Of a stretch of 64,000 nucleotides of DNA, positions 42,420-49,910 are shown piece by piece. The DNA comes from a bacterium. GTDB taxonomy: Bacteria > RBG-13-66-14. The translations under genes and the position numbers were made by a program. The notes below the pieces were generated by a model that saw only the letters and a list, made by a program, of their open reading frames with translations, searched no databases and had not been told where the DNA came from. The number at the start of each line of letters is the position of its first letter. Within the stretch, counting starts at the first letter, position 1. The stretch covers positions 1 through 64,000 of the forward strand of contig DATKYS010000072.1 of assembly GCA_035528375.1 (NCBI GenBank), in the 5' to 3' direction.

Positions 42420-43070
42420 ATGGGCAGTTACGACGCGAAGGCGCACGCGGACACCATCGAATACTACCGCCTGACGCTGGAGGCCCGGAAGCGGGACCCC
42501 CACGCGGTGGAGGCGGCGAAGGCGGACGCCGAAACCCTCGAGATGGTCAAGAAGACCCCGGACCTCATCGAGATGAACCGGCAGTTCATGGAGGGCGGTC
42601 TTTCCTTCCGGCTCGGCCGGGCCATGGCGGTGGACGGCGCCCGCTTCCAGGCGGAAGTGTACGCCGAGATGAAGTTGGACGAGCTGGCCGGGATCTGGAA
42701 CGCTCGGGCCGACGCTATTTCCAAGGCCGCCGATTTCAACGAGATAGACTCCGTCTCCGCCCGGTTCGCCGGAGACGAGTCGAAGATTTTAGAAAAAATC
42801 AGCCGCACCAAGACACTGATGGACGAGATCGCGGAGAGCACGTTCTTCGTCAGCGCCGCCAAGCCGGGCTCCGAGCTCTCCGAGAGCACCCAGACCAAGC
42901 TGGAGGCCGGTCTGAAGGAGCTCGCCGAGCGCAACCCCGGCGGGCGCTTCCCCGACCTGTTGAAGCTCCCCTGGATTCGCAACCGCTTCACCTACACCGA
43001 CGCGCAGATCGAGCGGCTGGTGGAAATCTTCGCTCATGTCAACGCCGAATGTCTCGGGGGGAGGTTTTAA
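42420..43070 (+). CDS. all-helical cytoplasmic protein of unknown function (second gene of unknown operon)
   Basis: A 216-residue protein with no signal peptide, no TM segment and no Cys except one near the end. It looks helical throughout, with clusters of Lys, Glu and Ala. I do not recognise it. AGAGGAGAGG precedes the ATG. Its stop abuts the ATG of the next gene (TAAATG), so the pair is translated together. Confidence 0.7.
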   Translation: MGSYDAKAHADTIEYYRLTLEARKRDPHAVEAAKADAETLEMVKKTPDLIEMNRQFMEGGLSFRLGRAMAVDGARFQAEVYAEMKLDELAGIWNARADAISKAADFNEIDSVSARFAGDESKILEKISRTKTLMDEIAESTFFVSAAKPGSELSESTQTKLEAGLKELAERNPGGRFPDLLKLPWIRNRFTYTDAQIERLVEIFAHVNAECLGGRF

Positions 43071-44588
43071 ATGGACGCCGCCGTCAAACAGATGGTAGAC
43101 GGGATGAAGATGGGCCTGGACGCACAGTCGTCCATGATTTCCGACAAGAAGCTCCTCGAGCCGGTGCGCGAGGTCGTCGCCCGCATGGAGGCCATCGGAA
43201 ACGAGCCCGGGATGGACATCATCAAGTTCCAGGACCGGATGCAGTCCGAGGGCCTCATGGAGAAGTACGGCAACGCCATGGTCAAGCTCTCCGAGGTCCA
43301 GACGGCCGGTATGGACCAGAAAATAAACGAGATGGAACAGGCGGAGAAGGTTTTAGGGCCGGTGGACCTGGCCACCCTCGACATCACCGACCTGGAAATC
43401 GTCCTCAAGCCGCACCGCATGGTTTACGACACCTCGGTCAGGGACAACGCACAGCTTCCCCACCAGAAGAAGGCCTACGAGGCGCTCTTCGCCCTGGCCG
43501 GGGAGTGCACGACGATTCCCGAGTTCAACCGCCGCTCGCTCGCCGAGGGGCATCAAGACCATCTGGGGCAGGCGGCCACCTGGGACGCCAACATGGGCTC
43601 CTTCAACGTCGAGATTACCCACCATCAGCCCGACATGATCACCTGGGCCTTGAACGCCCTTGAGATCACCCGGGACTACCCCTTCCCGATGAACCTGGTC
43701 TACGCCCTGAACAAGAACTCGTACGAGAACGAGCTGACCCTGGCCCGGCGCGAGAACGCGCTGCGGCCCTTCACCTGCTTCACCGACGCCCTGGGCGAGT
43801 ACATGCTGTGGGCCCACCTCCACACCGAGGAGCAGCGGCGGAAGATACACGTCCTCCTGGGTTATTCCGGAGAGTTCAACGGCTGGGAGATGGACGAGGC
43901 TTTCTACCGGCCCTACGTCCGCCGGCGGATGGAGATGGGCCAGGAGCACATCGCCAAGGAGCAGGGACCGGACTACCTCGGCCTGACCGCCATGCTGCGC
44001 GCCGGCTGGCACATGGACGCCAGGTACACCCCCGAGGAGAAGAAGGCGTTCGGCGATTTCAAGAACTTTCCCAAGCCCGATCCCCTGCCGTACCCCTACC
44101 GCACCGGCCCGGTGGGCGGGGTGGAGCTCGTCCTTCCCGAGCCGGCCTTCGCCACTCCCTTCGATTCACCGTATCAGGTCAAGGTCATCCTGACCAACCA
44201 CGGCGCCGAGCCGCGCACCCTGGATACGACCAAGGGCCTGCGCTGCTGGGTCTTCCGCGGCGAGGGGAAGCCCGTCGTCATGAAGACCGACGTCAACCTG
44301 CCCGGTCAACTGGCGCCCGGCCAGAGCGTGACCTTCGAGGGCGATCTCTTCGCCTGGGGCCTGCCCAAGGTGGAGGAGCTGATGCTGGTCGCCTTCGATG
44401 TCGGCGTAGGCGGGGATTTCGCCTGCGACCTGGCACAGAAGCACTCCGACCCCAACTCGCTCACCCCCTTTACCTTCGCCGATTACCTTCTGGAGCCGTT
44501 CCAGGGCGGGACGGCTGCGGCGCCGGTCTTCGTCATGCCCCACCGCCCCGTGCCGGCGTATCCGTTCCCCATTCCGCTTACCGGGTAA
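43071..44588 (+). CDS. large protein of unknown function with C-terminal beta-sandwich-like domain (third gene of unknown operon)
   Basis: A 505-residue soluble protein, no signal peptide. The first 110 residues are helical and resemble the previous protein in composition. Residues 110-340 form a His/Trp/Tyr-rich domain (ITHHQPDMITWALNALEI, GEYMLWAHLHTEEQRR, SGEFNGWEMDEAFYRPY). From about 350 a beta-rich domain follows (YQVKVILTNHGAEPRTLD, GQLAPGQSVTFEGDLF), like an Ig-type fold. No catalytic motif is certain. It ends the operon. Confidence 0.7.
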   Translation: MDAAVKQMVDGMKMGLDAQSSMISDKKLLEPVREVVARMEAIGNEPGMDIIKFQDRMQSEGLMEKYGNAMVKLSEVQTAGMDQKINEMEQAEKVLGPVDLATLDITDLEIVLKPHRMVYDTSVRDNAQLPHQKKAYEALFALAGECTTIPEFNRRSLAEGHQDHLGQAATWDANMGSFNVEITHHQPDMITWALNALEITRDYPFPMNLVYALNKNSYENELTLARRENALRPFTCFTDALGEYMLWAHLHTEEQRRKIHVLLGYSGEFNGWEMDEAFYRPYVRRRMEMGQEHIAKEQGPDYLGLTAMLRAGWHMDARYTPEEKKAFGDFKNFPKPDPLPYPYRTGPVGGVELVLPEPAFATPFDSPYQVKVILTNHGAEPRTLDTTKGLRCWVFRGEGKPVVMKTDVNLPGQLAPGQSVTFEGDLFAWGLPKVEELMLVAFDVGVGGDFACDLAQKHSDPNSLTPFTFADYLLEPFQGGTAAAPVFVMPHRPVPAYPFPIPLTG

Positions 44589-44635
44589 ATTGCGTTTGCC
44601 GATGGACATACCAGGCGGAGGTCCGGCCTCCGCCA

Positions 44636-44664
44636 TTGATTACCGCACCCGGCTGGGGTAAAAT
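44636..44664 (+). promoter_or_regulatory. sigma70 promoter of mntA-hepT
   Basis: TTGATT, 17-nt spacer, TAAAAT; the mntA ATG follows after 18 nt with GGAGGCGGAG in between. Confidence 0.7.
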
Positions 44665-44682
44665 GGGCTTCAGGAGGCGGAG

Positions 44683-44997
44683 ATGGACGGCATAACTGTA
44701 GACCAGCGTCGGCTCGATGCCCTGTGCCGCCGGTGGAGAATCGTTGAGTTGGCGCTCTTTGGCTCTTTTCTACGCGGCGACGATACTAAAGAGAGCGACG
44801 TGGACCTGTTGGTGACCTTCGATCCCGAAGCCGGTTGGTCGCTTTTCGATTTCGTCGAACTGCAGGACGAACTCTCCAGTCTGCTTGGGCGAAAGGTGGA
44901 CCTGGTGAGCCGCCGGGGTTTAGAACGCAGCCTAAACCCCATCCGGCCGAAGGAAATCTTGTCAACGGCGAGGGTAATCTATGCCTGCGAGGGATAG
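44683..44997 (+). CDS. mntA: MntA-type nucleotidyltransferase antitoxin
   Basis: A 104-residue minimal nucleotidyltransferase with a perfect GSx10DxD motif (Gly27, Ser28, Asp39, Asp41). In the HepT-MntA toxin-antitoxin family MntA adds AMP units to a Tyr of HepT and so silences it. Its end overlaps the hepT start by 17 nt, the usual arrangement. A good promoter precedes it. Confidence 0.88.
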   Translation: MDGITVDQRRLDALCRRWRIVELALFGSFLRGDDTKESDVDLLVTFDPEAGWSLFDFVELQDELSSLLGRKVDLVSRRGLERSLNPIRPKEILSTARVIYACEG

Positions 44998-45349
44998 AAG
45001 TCATCTGTTCGACATTCTCGGGGCCCTGAATTCCATCCGGGCCTTTATTGCCGGCGTGGACCACGATTCCTTCGTGAAGAACGACATGTTGCTGTCGGCG
45101 GTCATCCGCAAGCTGGAAATCCTCGGCGAAGCGACAAAGCGCCTATCGCCTGAGTTTCGCTCCGCCCACCCCGGTGTACCCTGGACGATGATGTCAGGTA
45201 TGAAGGACGTCTTAATCCACGATTACGACCAGGTGGATGTGGAGCTCGTTTGGAAAACGGTATCGTACGAGGCGGACGAGACGAGGCGGATGGTAGAGAA
45301 ACTTATCGGCGAAGGGGACCCGGACTCCGGTAGCATGCCAAATGATTAA
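44981..45349 (+). CDS. hepT: HepT-like (DUF86) toxin with Arg-to-Lys change in the RNase motif
   Basis: A 122-residue helical HEPN protein of the DUF86/HepT family. The catalytic motif in known toxins is Rx4HxY; here it is Lys75, His80, Tyr82 (KDVLIHDY). The Tyr that MntA modifies is present. The Lys may weaken or abolish RNase activity, so this could be a tamed module. ATG at 44981 lies inside mntA. Its stop lies 8 nt inside the following ABC ATPase gene. Confidence 0.85.
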   Translation: MPARDRSHLFDILGALNSIRAFIAGVDHDSFVKNDMLLSAVIRKLEILGEATKRLSPEFRSAHPGVPWTMMSGMKDVLIHDYDQVDVELVWKTVSYEADETRRMVEKLIGEGDPDSGSMPND

Positions 45350-46442
45350 CGACGACACGGCCCCCGTCATCGAATCCGAGGGGCTGACCAAGGTTTTTCG
45401 CGTATTCCGGCGCCGGTCCGGCATCGGGGGCGCCATCGTCAACCTCTTCAAGCGCGAGTATGAAGAGATCCGGGCCGTGGACGGGGTGAGCTTCGCCATC
45501 CAGCCCGGGGAGATTCTCGGCTACATCGGCCCCAACGGCGCGGGCAAATCCACCACCATCAAGATGCTCTGCGGCATCATCCGCCCCACCGAGGGAAGCT
45601 GCCGCGTCCTGGGCCGTGACCCCCACCGCCAGCGCGTGGCCAACGCCCGGGAAATCGGCGTCATGTTCGGCCAGCGCTCCCAGCTCTGGTGGGACATCGC
45701 CGTTCAGGAGAGCTTCCGGCTGCTGGAGAAAATCTACGAGGTTCCGCGTGACGAGTTCAAAAAGAACCTGGACTTCTTCATCGAGGTGCTGGAGCTGGGA
45801 GACCTGTTACGCCTGCCGGTGCGCAAGCTCTCCCTGGGCCAGCGGGTGCGGTGCGAGCTGGCCGGGACCCTTCTGCACAACCCCCGGGTCGTGTACCTGG
45901 ACGAGCCCACCATCGGCCTCGACGTCTCGGTGAAGCAGCGCATCCGGGAGTTCCTCTCCCACGTGGCCACCGAGCGCCGGACCACCGTCATGCTCACCAC
46001 CCACGACCTGGCGGACATCGAGCGGCTGGCGAAGCGTATAATGATAATTGACCGGGGGAGGATCATCTACGACGGGCCGCTGACGGAGTTCAAGCGGACA
46101 TTCGGTCGCCGGCGGGTCGTGTACCTGGATACGGAAGGTCCGGCGTCGCTGGATGCCGCGGAGCTGGCGGCCGCCCTCGCCATCCCCCGCGAGGCTTTGG
46201 AGGTGCGGCTGGGGGAGCGCAACGGGCTGTCGGTGGGGTTCGACCCGAAGGAGACGACGGCCAAGGAGGTCATCGCCGCCTGCCTCACCCGCCTGACCGT
46301 CCGCGACCTGACGATCAGCGAGCCGAAGATAGAGAGCATCGTCCGGCACATTTACGACGACCGCATGGACAACTACCCCCACGATGCCGATCCGATGGCC
46401 CGGACCGCCGGGCGGCGCGCGGGACGGCGGCGACGGATATGA
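45342..46442 (+). CDS. ABC-2 type transporter ATP-binding protein
   Basis: A 366-residue ATPase subunit. Seen: Walker A GPNGAGKST, Q-loop, signature LSLGQRVRCELA, Walker B VVYLDEPT, and the H-loop TTHD. The N-terminal extension and C-terminal 100 residues fit the ABC-2/YadG-type exporters that pair with two membrane proteins. No permease gene is next to it; the following gene has two TM segments but does not look like an ABC-2 permease. It overlaps hepT by 8 nt, so its expression may be tied to the toxin-antitoxin message. Confidence 0.9.
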   Translation: MINDDTAPVIESEGLTKVFRVFRRRSGIGGAIVNLFKREYEEIRAVDGVSFAIQPGEILGYIGPNGAGKSTTIKMLCGIIRPTEGSCRVLGRDPHRQRVANAREIGVMFGQRSQLWWDIAVQESFRLLEKIYEVPRDEFKKNLDFFIEVLELGDLLRLPVRKLSLGQRVRCELAGTLLHNPRVVYLDEPTIGLDVSVKQRIREFLSHVATERRTTVMLTTHDLADIERLAKRIMIIDRGRIIYDGPLTEFKRTFGRRRVVYLDTEGPASLDAAELAAALAIPREALEVRLGERNGLSVGFDPKETTAKEVIAACLTRLTVRDLTISEPKIESIVRHIYDDRMDNYPHDADPMARTAGRRAGRRRRI

Positions 46443-46490
46443 ACGGAAGCCAGCTCGGACGATAGTCCATTCCAAAATCTAAGGAGCACG

Positions 46491-47219
46491 ATGCGCAAAG
46501 CTCTCTGCGTATGGCTGGCGGCGGCGGGCGCCGCGTCGGCCCTGCCCGTCCCCGGCGCGCAGACGACGGGCATGGACCCCTTCGTCCGCCTGATAGTCAC
46601 CGTGGGGGTCATCCTGGTTTTTGCGCTCCTGACCTGGTTCATCCTCGGGCGGCTGGTGAAGCTGCGCAACGAGATGGCCGAGGAGAAGGCCTGCGGCCAC
46701 GCGGCCAAGCTGGTGGCGGAGATGCTCATCGCCGGGGCGCCGCTGGGCTACGAGGTGGTCGAGGAGCTCATAGATTCCTGCCGACGGGAGTACAAGGTCC
46801 CGCTGACGCGCCTGACCGTGGCCGACCTGTTGGAGGACGTGCAGGCGCGGGTGCTGATGGACGAGCTGCTCACGCCGCGGCTGAAGGGGGAGTACCTCGA
46901 GGAGCTGCGGCGGCATCTGGACGAGGCCCAGAAGCGCGACGCCCGGCCGGCCAAGAAGACGGAGACCGTGAAGGGCAAGCTCAAGGAGTCGCTCTCCGAG
47001 ATGAAAGCCGCCCTGGAGGCGGGGGACGTGGAGAAGGCCAAGGTGATTTTCGTGAACATAAAAAAGGCGGCCTTCGAGGTGTACCGCTTCGGCGCGGCCT
47101 TCAACCCGCTCTACGACGCCCTGGCCCTGGCCCGCAAGCACCCGCGGGTGGCGCTCTTCGGCGCCGTCATCTACTTCGGCCTCTTCCTGTTCACCCTGTT
47201 GACGGTCTGGAGCATGTGA
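46491..47219 (+). CDS. membrane protein of unknown function
   Basis: A 242-residue protein with an N-terminal signal-like helix, a second helix (LIVTVGVILVFALLTWFILGRLV), a charged helical middle of about 130 residues and a C-terminal helix (VALFGAVIYFGLFLFTLL). I do not recognise the family. AGGAG precedes the ATG. It lies 48 nt behind the ABC ATPase gene on the same strand and could be its partner, though it is too small for a normal permease. Confidence 0.65.
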   Translation: MRKALCVWLAAAGAASALPVPGAQTTGMDPFVRLIVTVGVILVFALLTWFILGRLVKLRNEMAEEKACGHAAKLVAEMLIAGAPLGYEVVEELIDSCRREYKVPLTRLTVADLLEDVQARVLMDELLTPRLKGEYLEELRRHLDEAQKRDARPAKKTETVKGKLKESLSEMKAALEAGDVEKAKVIFVNIKKAAFEVYRFGAAFNPLYDALALARKHPRVALFGAVIYFGLFLFTLLTVWSM

Positions 47220-47280
47220 GGCTGCTGTTCAGCGGGAGGTGCGTCATCCAGGCGCGTAGAACGGGTCATTGGAGTGCGGA

Positions 47281-47400
47281 GGATAAACTTATCTTTAGAG
47301 ATTATTCAGCACAGCGGATGAGGGGGGCTGTAGCCCTAAAAGGAATGCCCCTCCCGGGGCACTCCTCCGCTAACCCATTCGGGTTATCCACCTCTAGCCG
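47281..47400. ncRNA. possible structured RNA or hairpin-rich element
   Basis: Several consistent stems occur within 120 nt: an outer TAGAG/CTCTA (47296-47300 with 47392-47396), AGCGGA/TCCGCT (47313-47318 with 47366-47371) enclosing two hairpins (GGGC-TGTA-GCCC at 47325-47336 and GGA.TGCCCC/GGGGCA.TCC at 47342-47365), and TAACCC-ATTC-GGGTTA (47371-47386). It matches no RNA class I know and lies between a membrane-protein gene and a nitroreductase gene. It could be a leader element, a small RNA or a mobile repeat; strand is not settled. Confidence 0.35.
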
Positions 47401-47445
47401 ACTGGATTGTCCGTATACTACCATAACCCCAAAGGCTAAAGCGGG

Positions 47446-48015
47446 ATGGATTTCAGTAGGTTAGTAGACAGTAGGCATTCCTGCCGCGCCTTCGACCCGG
47501 ACCGCCCGGTGCCGGAGGATTTGATTACCCGGTGTCTCCGGGCGGCGCAACTGGCACCCAGCGCCTGCAACGCCCAGCCCTGGCGATTCGTCGTGGTCAC
47601 CGAGGCGGATAAACGGCGACTGATTTGCGACGAGGCCCTGGGCGGCATGGTGCCGAACAGATGGGCCGCGGACGCCCCGGTCCTCGTGGTCCTGGCGGCG
47701 GTCAGAAAGCTCGGCATCGCGCGCCTCGGCGAGGGCATCAAGGACATCCCCTATCATTTGATGGACTGCGGCGCGGCGGGCGAGCACCTCGTCCTGGAGG
47801 CCACGGAGCTGGGGCTGGCCACCTGCTGGCTCGGTTGGTTCAAGGAGAAACCGCTCAGAAAACTCATCCACGCGCCGGGGTCCTGGAAGCTCCTGGCCAT
47901 CATCGCCCTCGGCTGGCCCGCGGAAAGTTGGGAGCCCGCGAAGCGTAGCCGGGTGGAACTCGGAGAGGCGGCCTTCCGCGGAGACGCCGGTACGCCGTGG
48001 AGCGTGGAGGGGTAG
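47446..48015 (+). CDS. nitroreductase-family FMN protein
   Basis: A 189-residue nitroreductase fold: SRHSCRAFDPDRPVPEDL with the FMN-phosphate Arg residues, AAQLAPSACNAQPWRFVVV, a dimer region, and ATELGLATCWLGWF. It would be an NAD(P)H-dependent flavoprotein; the acceptor is unknown. The gene stops 3 nt before the next ATG, so both are probably one unit. A structured element lies upstream. Confidence 0.88.
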   Translation: MDFSRLVDSRHSCRAFDPDRPVPEDLITRCLRAAQLAPSACNAQPWRFVVVTEADKRRLICDEALGGMVPNRWAADAPVLVVLAAVRKLGIARLGEGIKDIPYHLMDCGAAGEHLVLEATELGLATCWLGWFKEKPLRKLIHAPGSWKLLAIIALGWPAESWEPAKRSRVELGEAAFRGDAGTPWSVEG

Positions 48016-48018
48016 CTT

Positions 48019-48507
48019 ATGAATATGGACGGCGTAATCACCCGATGGGTGGAGAGGATACAGGTCAAACTCGACGAGCTTTTACCGAAAAAACCCAACG
48101 AGGAGGAGTTCCGCCAGGCGATTCACCCGCTCCTGGCGGCTTTCTGCGCCGAATTCGGGGTCCGCGCCGAGATTTCCGACGGGTACACCCTGTCCACCGG
48201 CCGGAACGATTCCGCCTTCAACCGCGTCGTCGTCGGATACCCACATCCGGGATATCTCAGCCTGAACTTCACCCGGGCGACGGATTACGCCATCGGAGAC
48301 TTTCTGGGATACCTCCACCGGCTGGCCGAGGACGAAACGAGCGGGATTCGGCGTCTGGCCGGAGCGCTCTTCGACGGTCGCTGCATCGTATTCGTCCAGT
48401 GCATAGACGGGGATTGGCGGGAGGATTACATCGCCGAGGTAGACCGGGGCACCCTGGAGCGGCTGCTGATTATGCTTTTGGGGACCGCGCCGGGCGGCGA
48501 CCGTTAG
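48019..48507 (+). CDS. small protein resembling an eroded restriction-type nuclease domain
   Basis: A 162-residue protein. The pattern TLSTGRNDSAFNRVVVGYPHPGYL followed by DFLGYLHRLAED and GRCIVFVQCIDGDW resembles the N-terminal nuclease-like domain of restriction-modification fusion proteins (TLATGRADxxYxxxVIEYK-type). Here the Glu and Lys of the PD-(D/E)xK core appear as Gly and His/Pro, so catalysis would be lost. The identification is tentative. It follows the nitroreductase gene by 3 nt and lies at the edge of an AT-richer segment. It could be a relic, a regulatory remnant or another family. Confidence 0.55.
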   Translation: MNMDGVITRWVERIQVKLDELLPKKPNEEEFRQAIHPLLAAFCAEFGVRAEISDGYTLSTGRNDSAFNRVVVGYPHPGYLSLNFTRATDYAIGDFLGYLHRLAEDETSGIRRLAGALFDGRCIVFVQCIDGDWREDYIAEVDRGTLERLLIMLLGTAPGGDR

Positions 48508-48571
48508 TCGTGGAAAGACCTGTTAATTAGTAGTGTTACAAAGAAGGCGAAAGTTTTTTTTGTATTTATAT

Positions 48572-48600
48572 TTGACAGAAAGCCCTTTTATCTCTAAACT
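48572..48600 (+). promoter_or_regulatory. strong sigma70 promoter of the CsgG-like gene
   Basis: TTGACA, 17-nt spacer, TAAACT, in an AT-rich stretch. The downstream GTG start at 48635 is set by ACGGAGGG. Confidence 0.75.
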
Positions 48601-48634
48601 TACTGTGATTTATAACTTTTCTTACGGAGGGTAT

Positions 48635-49876
48635 GTGCGCAGGGTACTGATTTTCGTGTTTCTACTCGCTGCCGGCTCACTGGGTGCGGAGAAGATAAAG
48701 CTCGCCTTCATCGGTCTGGATGCTGCGGGAGTCAGTGAGTCCGCGGCGGCGGGGATTGCGGATGCAATCCTGGATACCCTGATCAATACCCACCGTTTCG
48801 ACGTGGTCGAACGGGAAAAGCTTGCGGCCATACTCGAGGAGCAGGCCCTGACATTATCGGGGTGCACGTCAACCGAGTGCATCGTGGAGGTCGGCCAGTT
48901 GGCCGGTGCCGATAAAGTCCTCGTCGGAAAGGTTTCCCAGGTGGGAAGCATCTACACCTTAACCTTGCGTTTAGCGGACATAACAACCGGTAAATTAGAA
49001 TATTCGGACTCCGCCGATGCCATAAACGTGGAATATCTTGTTAACGAAGGGCGTTCGATCGTGCAACGGTTCGCCGACAGCATCCCGGTGACGGGTAAGG
49101 TTATCGGCGTGGATAAAGGCATAATAAAGGTGAATCTGGGTACGCAGGAAAACCTGAGCCCAGGCGATGAGCTCGAGGTTTACCGGATTGGCGAAGAATA
49201 CTACGACCCGGAAACGGGTTTACTCGTAGGGCATGACATTATCGAATTGGGTAAGGCGGTTGTCTCCCGCGTTATTGAAGCGGCCTTATCGGAAGCCAAG
49301 CTGAGGGGGGAATTCGAAGTCACGACCGGCGACAGGGTACGTTTAGCTGGAATCACCAGTACAAGCGGATATAGACGTGAAATTACATTAGATGAATTCC
49401 AAATCCATCTCGGCGGGGGATACCCCTTTATCGGAGATTTCTCCATCGCCTACTCCAGTCGGGGAGAAGGCTACTTCGGTCTGTCGGTGGCCACTATATT
49501 AATGGATAAGGGTATCGGCTTGGACCCTGACAAGTACGTCGCGCGGTCGGGATCACCGATGCTTACACTGGACTACGATTTCTATTTCGGCCGTATCTTT
49601 CGGGTGTATGCAGGTCTCGGAGCTGGAATATTCATCAGATTCGGCGAAGACGACTCCACGTTACTCTTCATAGGCAAGGCAAAGGCTGGTGTGGAGTACC
49701 GTTTCTCTTCCTGGTTGGGGGTAAGCATCGGTGCCGATTACTACCCATTCATCGGCAGCCCCGGGCAGCCACAGATAACCAGCCCGGGCGGCACGGGCAG
49801 CACGGACAATCAAAGTGGGATTATATGGTTCGGAAAGGCTCTTAACACGCGGATCGGCGTCGAGTTCTACCTCTAA
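48635..49876 (+). CDS. CsgG/TolB-like domain protein with C-terminal beta-barrel-like part
   Basis: A 413-residue protein with a signal peptide (VFLLAAGSLG). Residues 20-150 fit the CsgG/TolB-like N-terminal domain: IADAILDTLINTHRFDVVEREKL, ILEEQALTLSGC, GADKVLVGKV and LTLRLADITTGKLE. A middle region of beta strands (VIGVDKGIIKVNLGTQENLSPGDELEVY) follows, then a strand-rich C-terminus that reads like an outer-membrane barrel. It is periplasmic or outer-membrane. The start at 48635 is behind its promoter. More AT-rich than its neighbours. Confidence 0.75.
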   Translation: MRRVLIFVFLLAAGSLGAEKIKLAFIGLDAAGVSESAAAGIADAILDTLINTHRFDVVEREKLAAILEEQALTLSGCTSTECIVEVGQLAGADKVLVGKVSQVGSIYTLTLRLADITTGKLEYSDSADAINVEYLVNEGRSIVQRFADSIPVTGKVIGVDKGIIKVNLGTQENLSPGDELEVYRIGEEYYDPETGLLVGHDIIELGKAVVSRVIEAALSEAKLRGEFEVTTGDRVRLAGITSTSGYRREITLDEFQIHLGGGYPFIGDFSIAYSSRGEGYFGLSVATILMDKGIGLDPDKYVARSGSPMLTLDYDFYFGRIFRVYAGLGAGIFIRFGEDDSTLLFIGKAKAGVEYRFSSWLGVSIGADYYPFIGSPGQPQITSPGGTGSTDNQSGIIWFGKALNTRIGVEFYL

Positions 49877-49910
49877 CGGTTTGCACAGGCGTTATTCACA
49901 GGAGTACGGG

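Noticed and set aside
47281-47400. tRNA, SRP RNA or FMN riboswitch
   Set aside because: Arms and conserved bases do not fit any of these; kept only as an unnamed structured element.
48533-48634. Upstream start for the CsgG-like gene
   Set aside because: It would begin before the TTGACA-17-TAAACT promoter and add a non-signal N-terminus; GTG 48635 has a good ribosome site and signal peptide.
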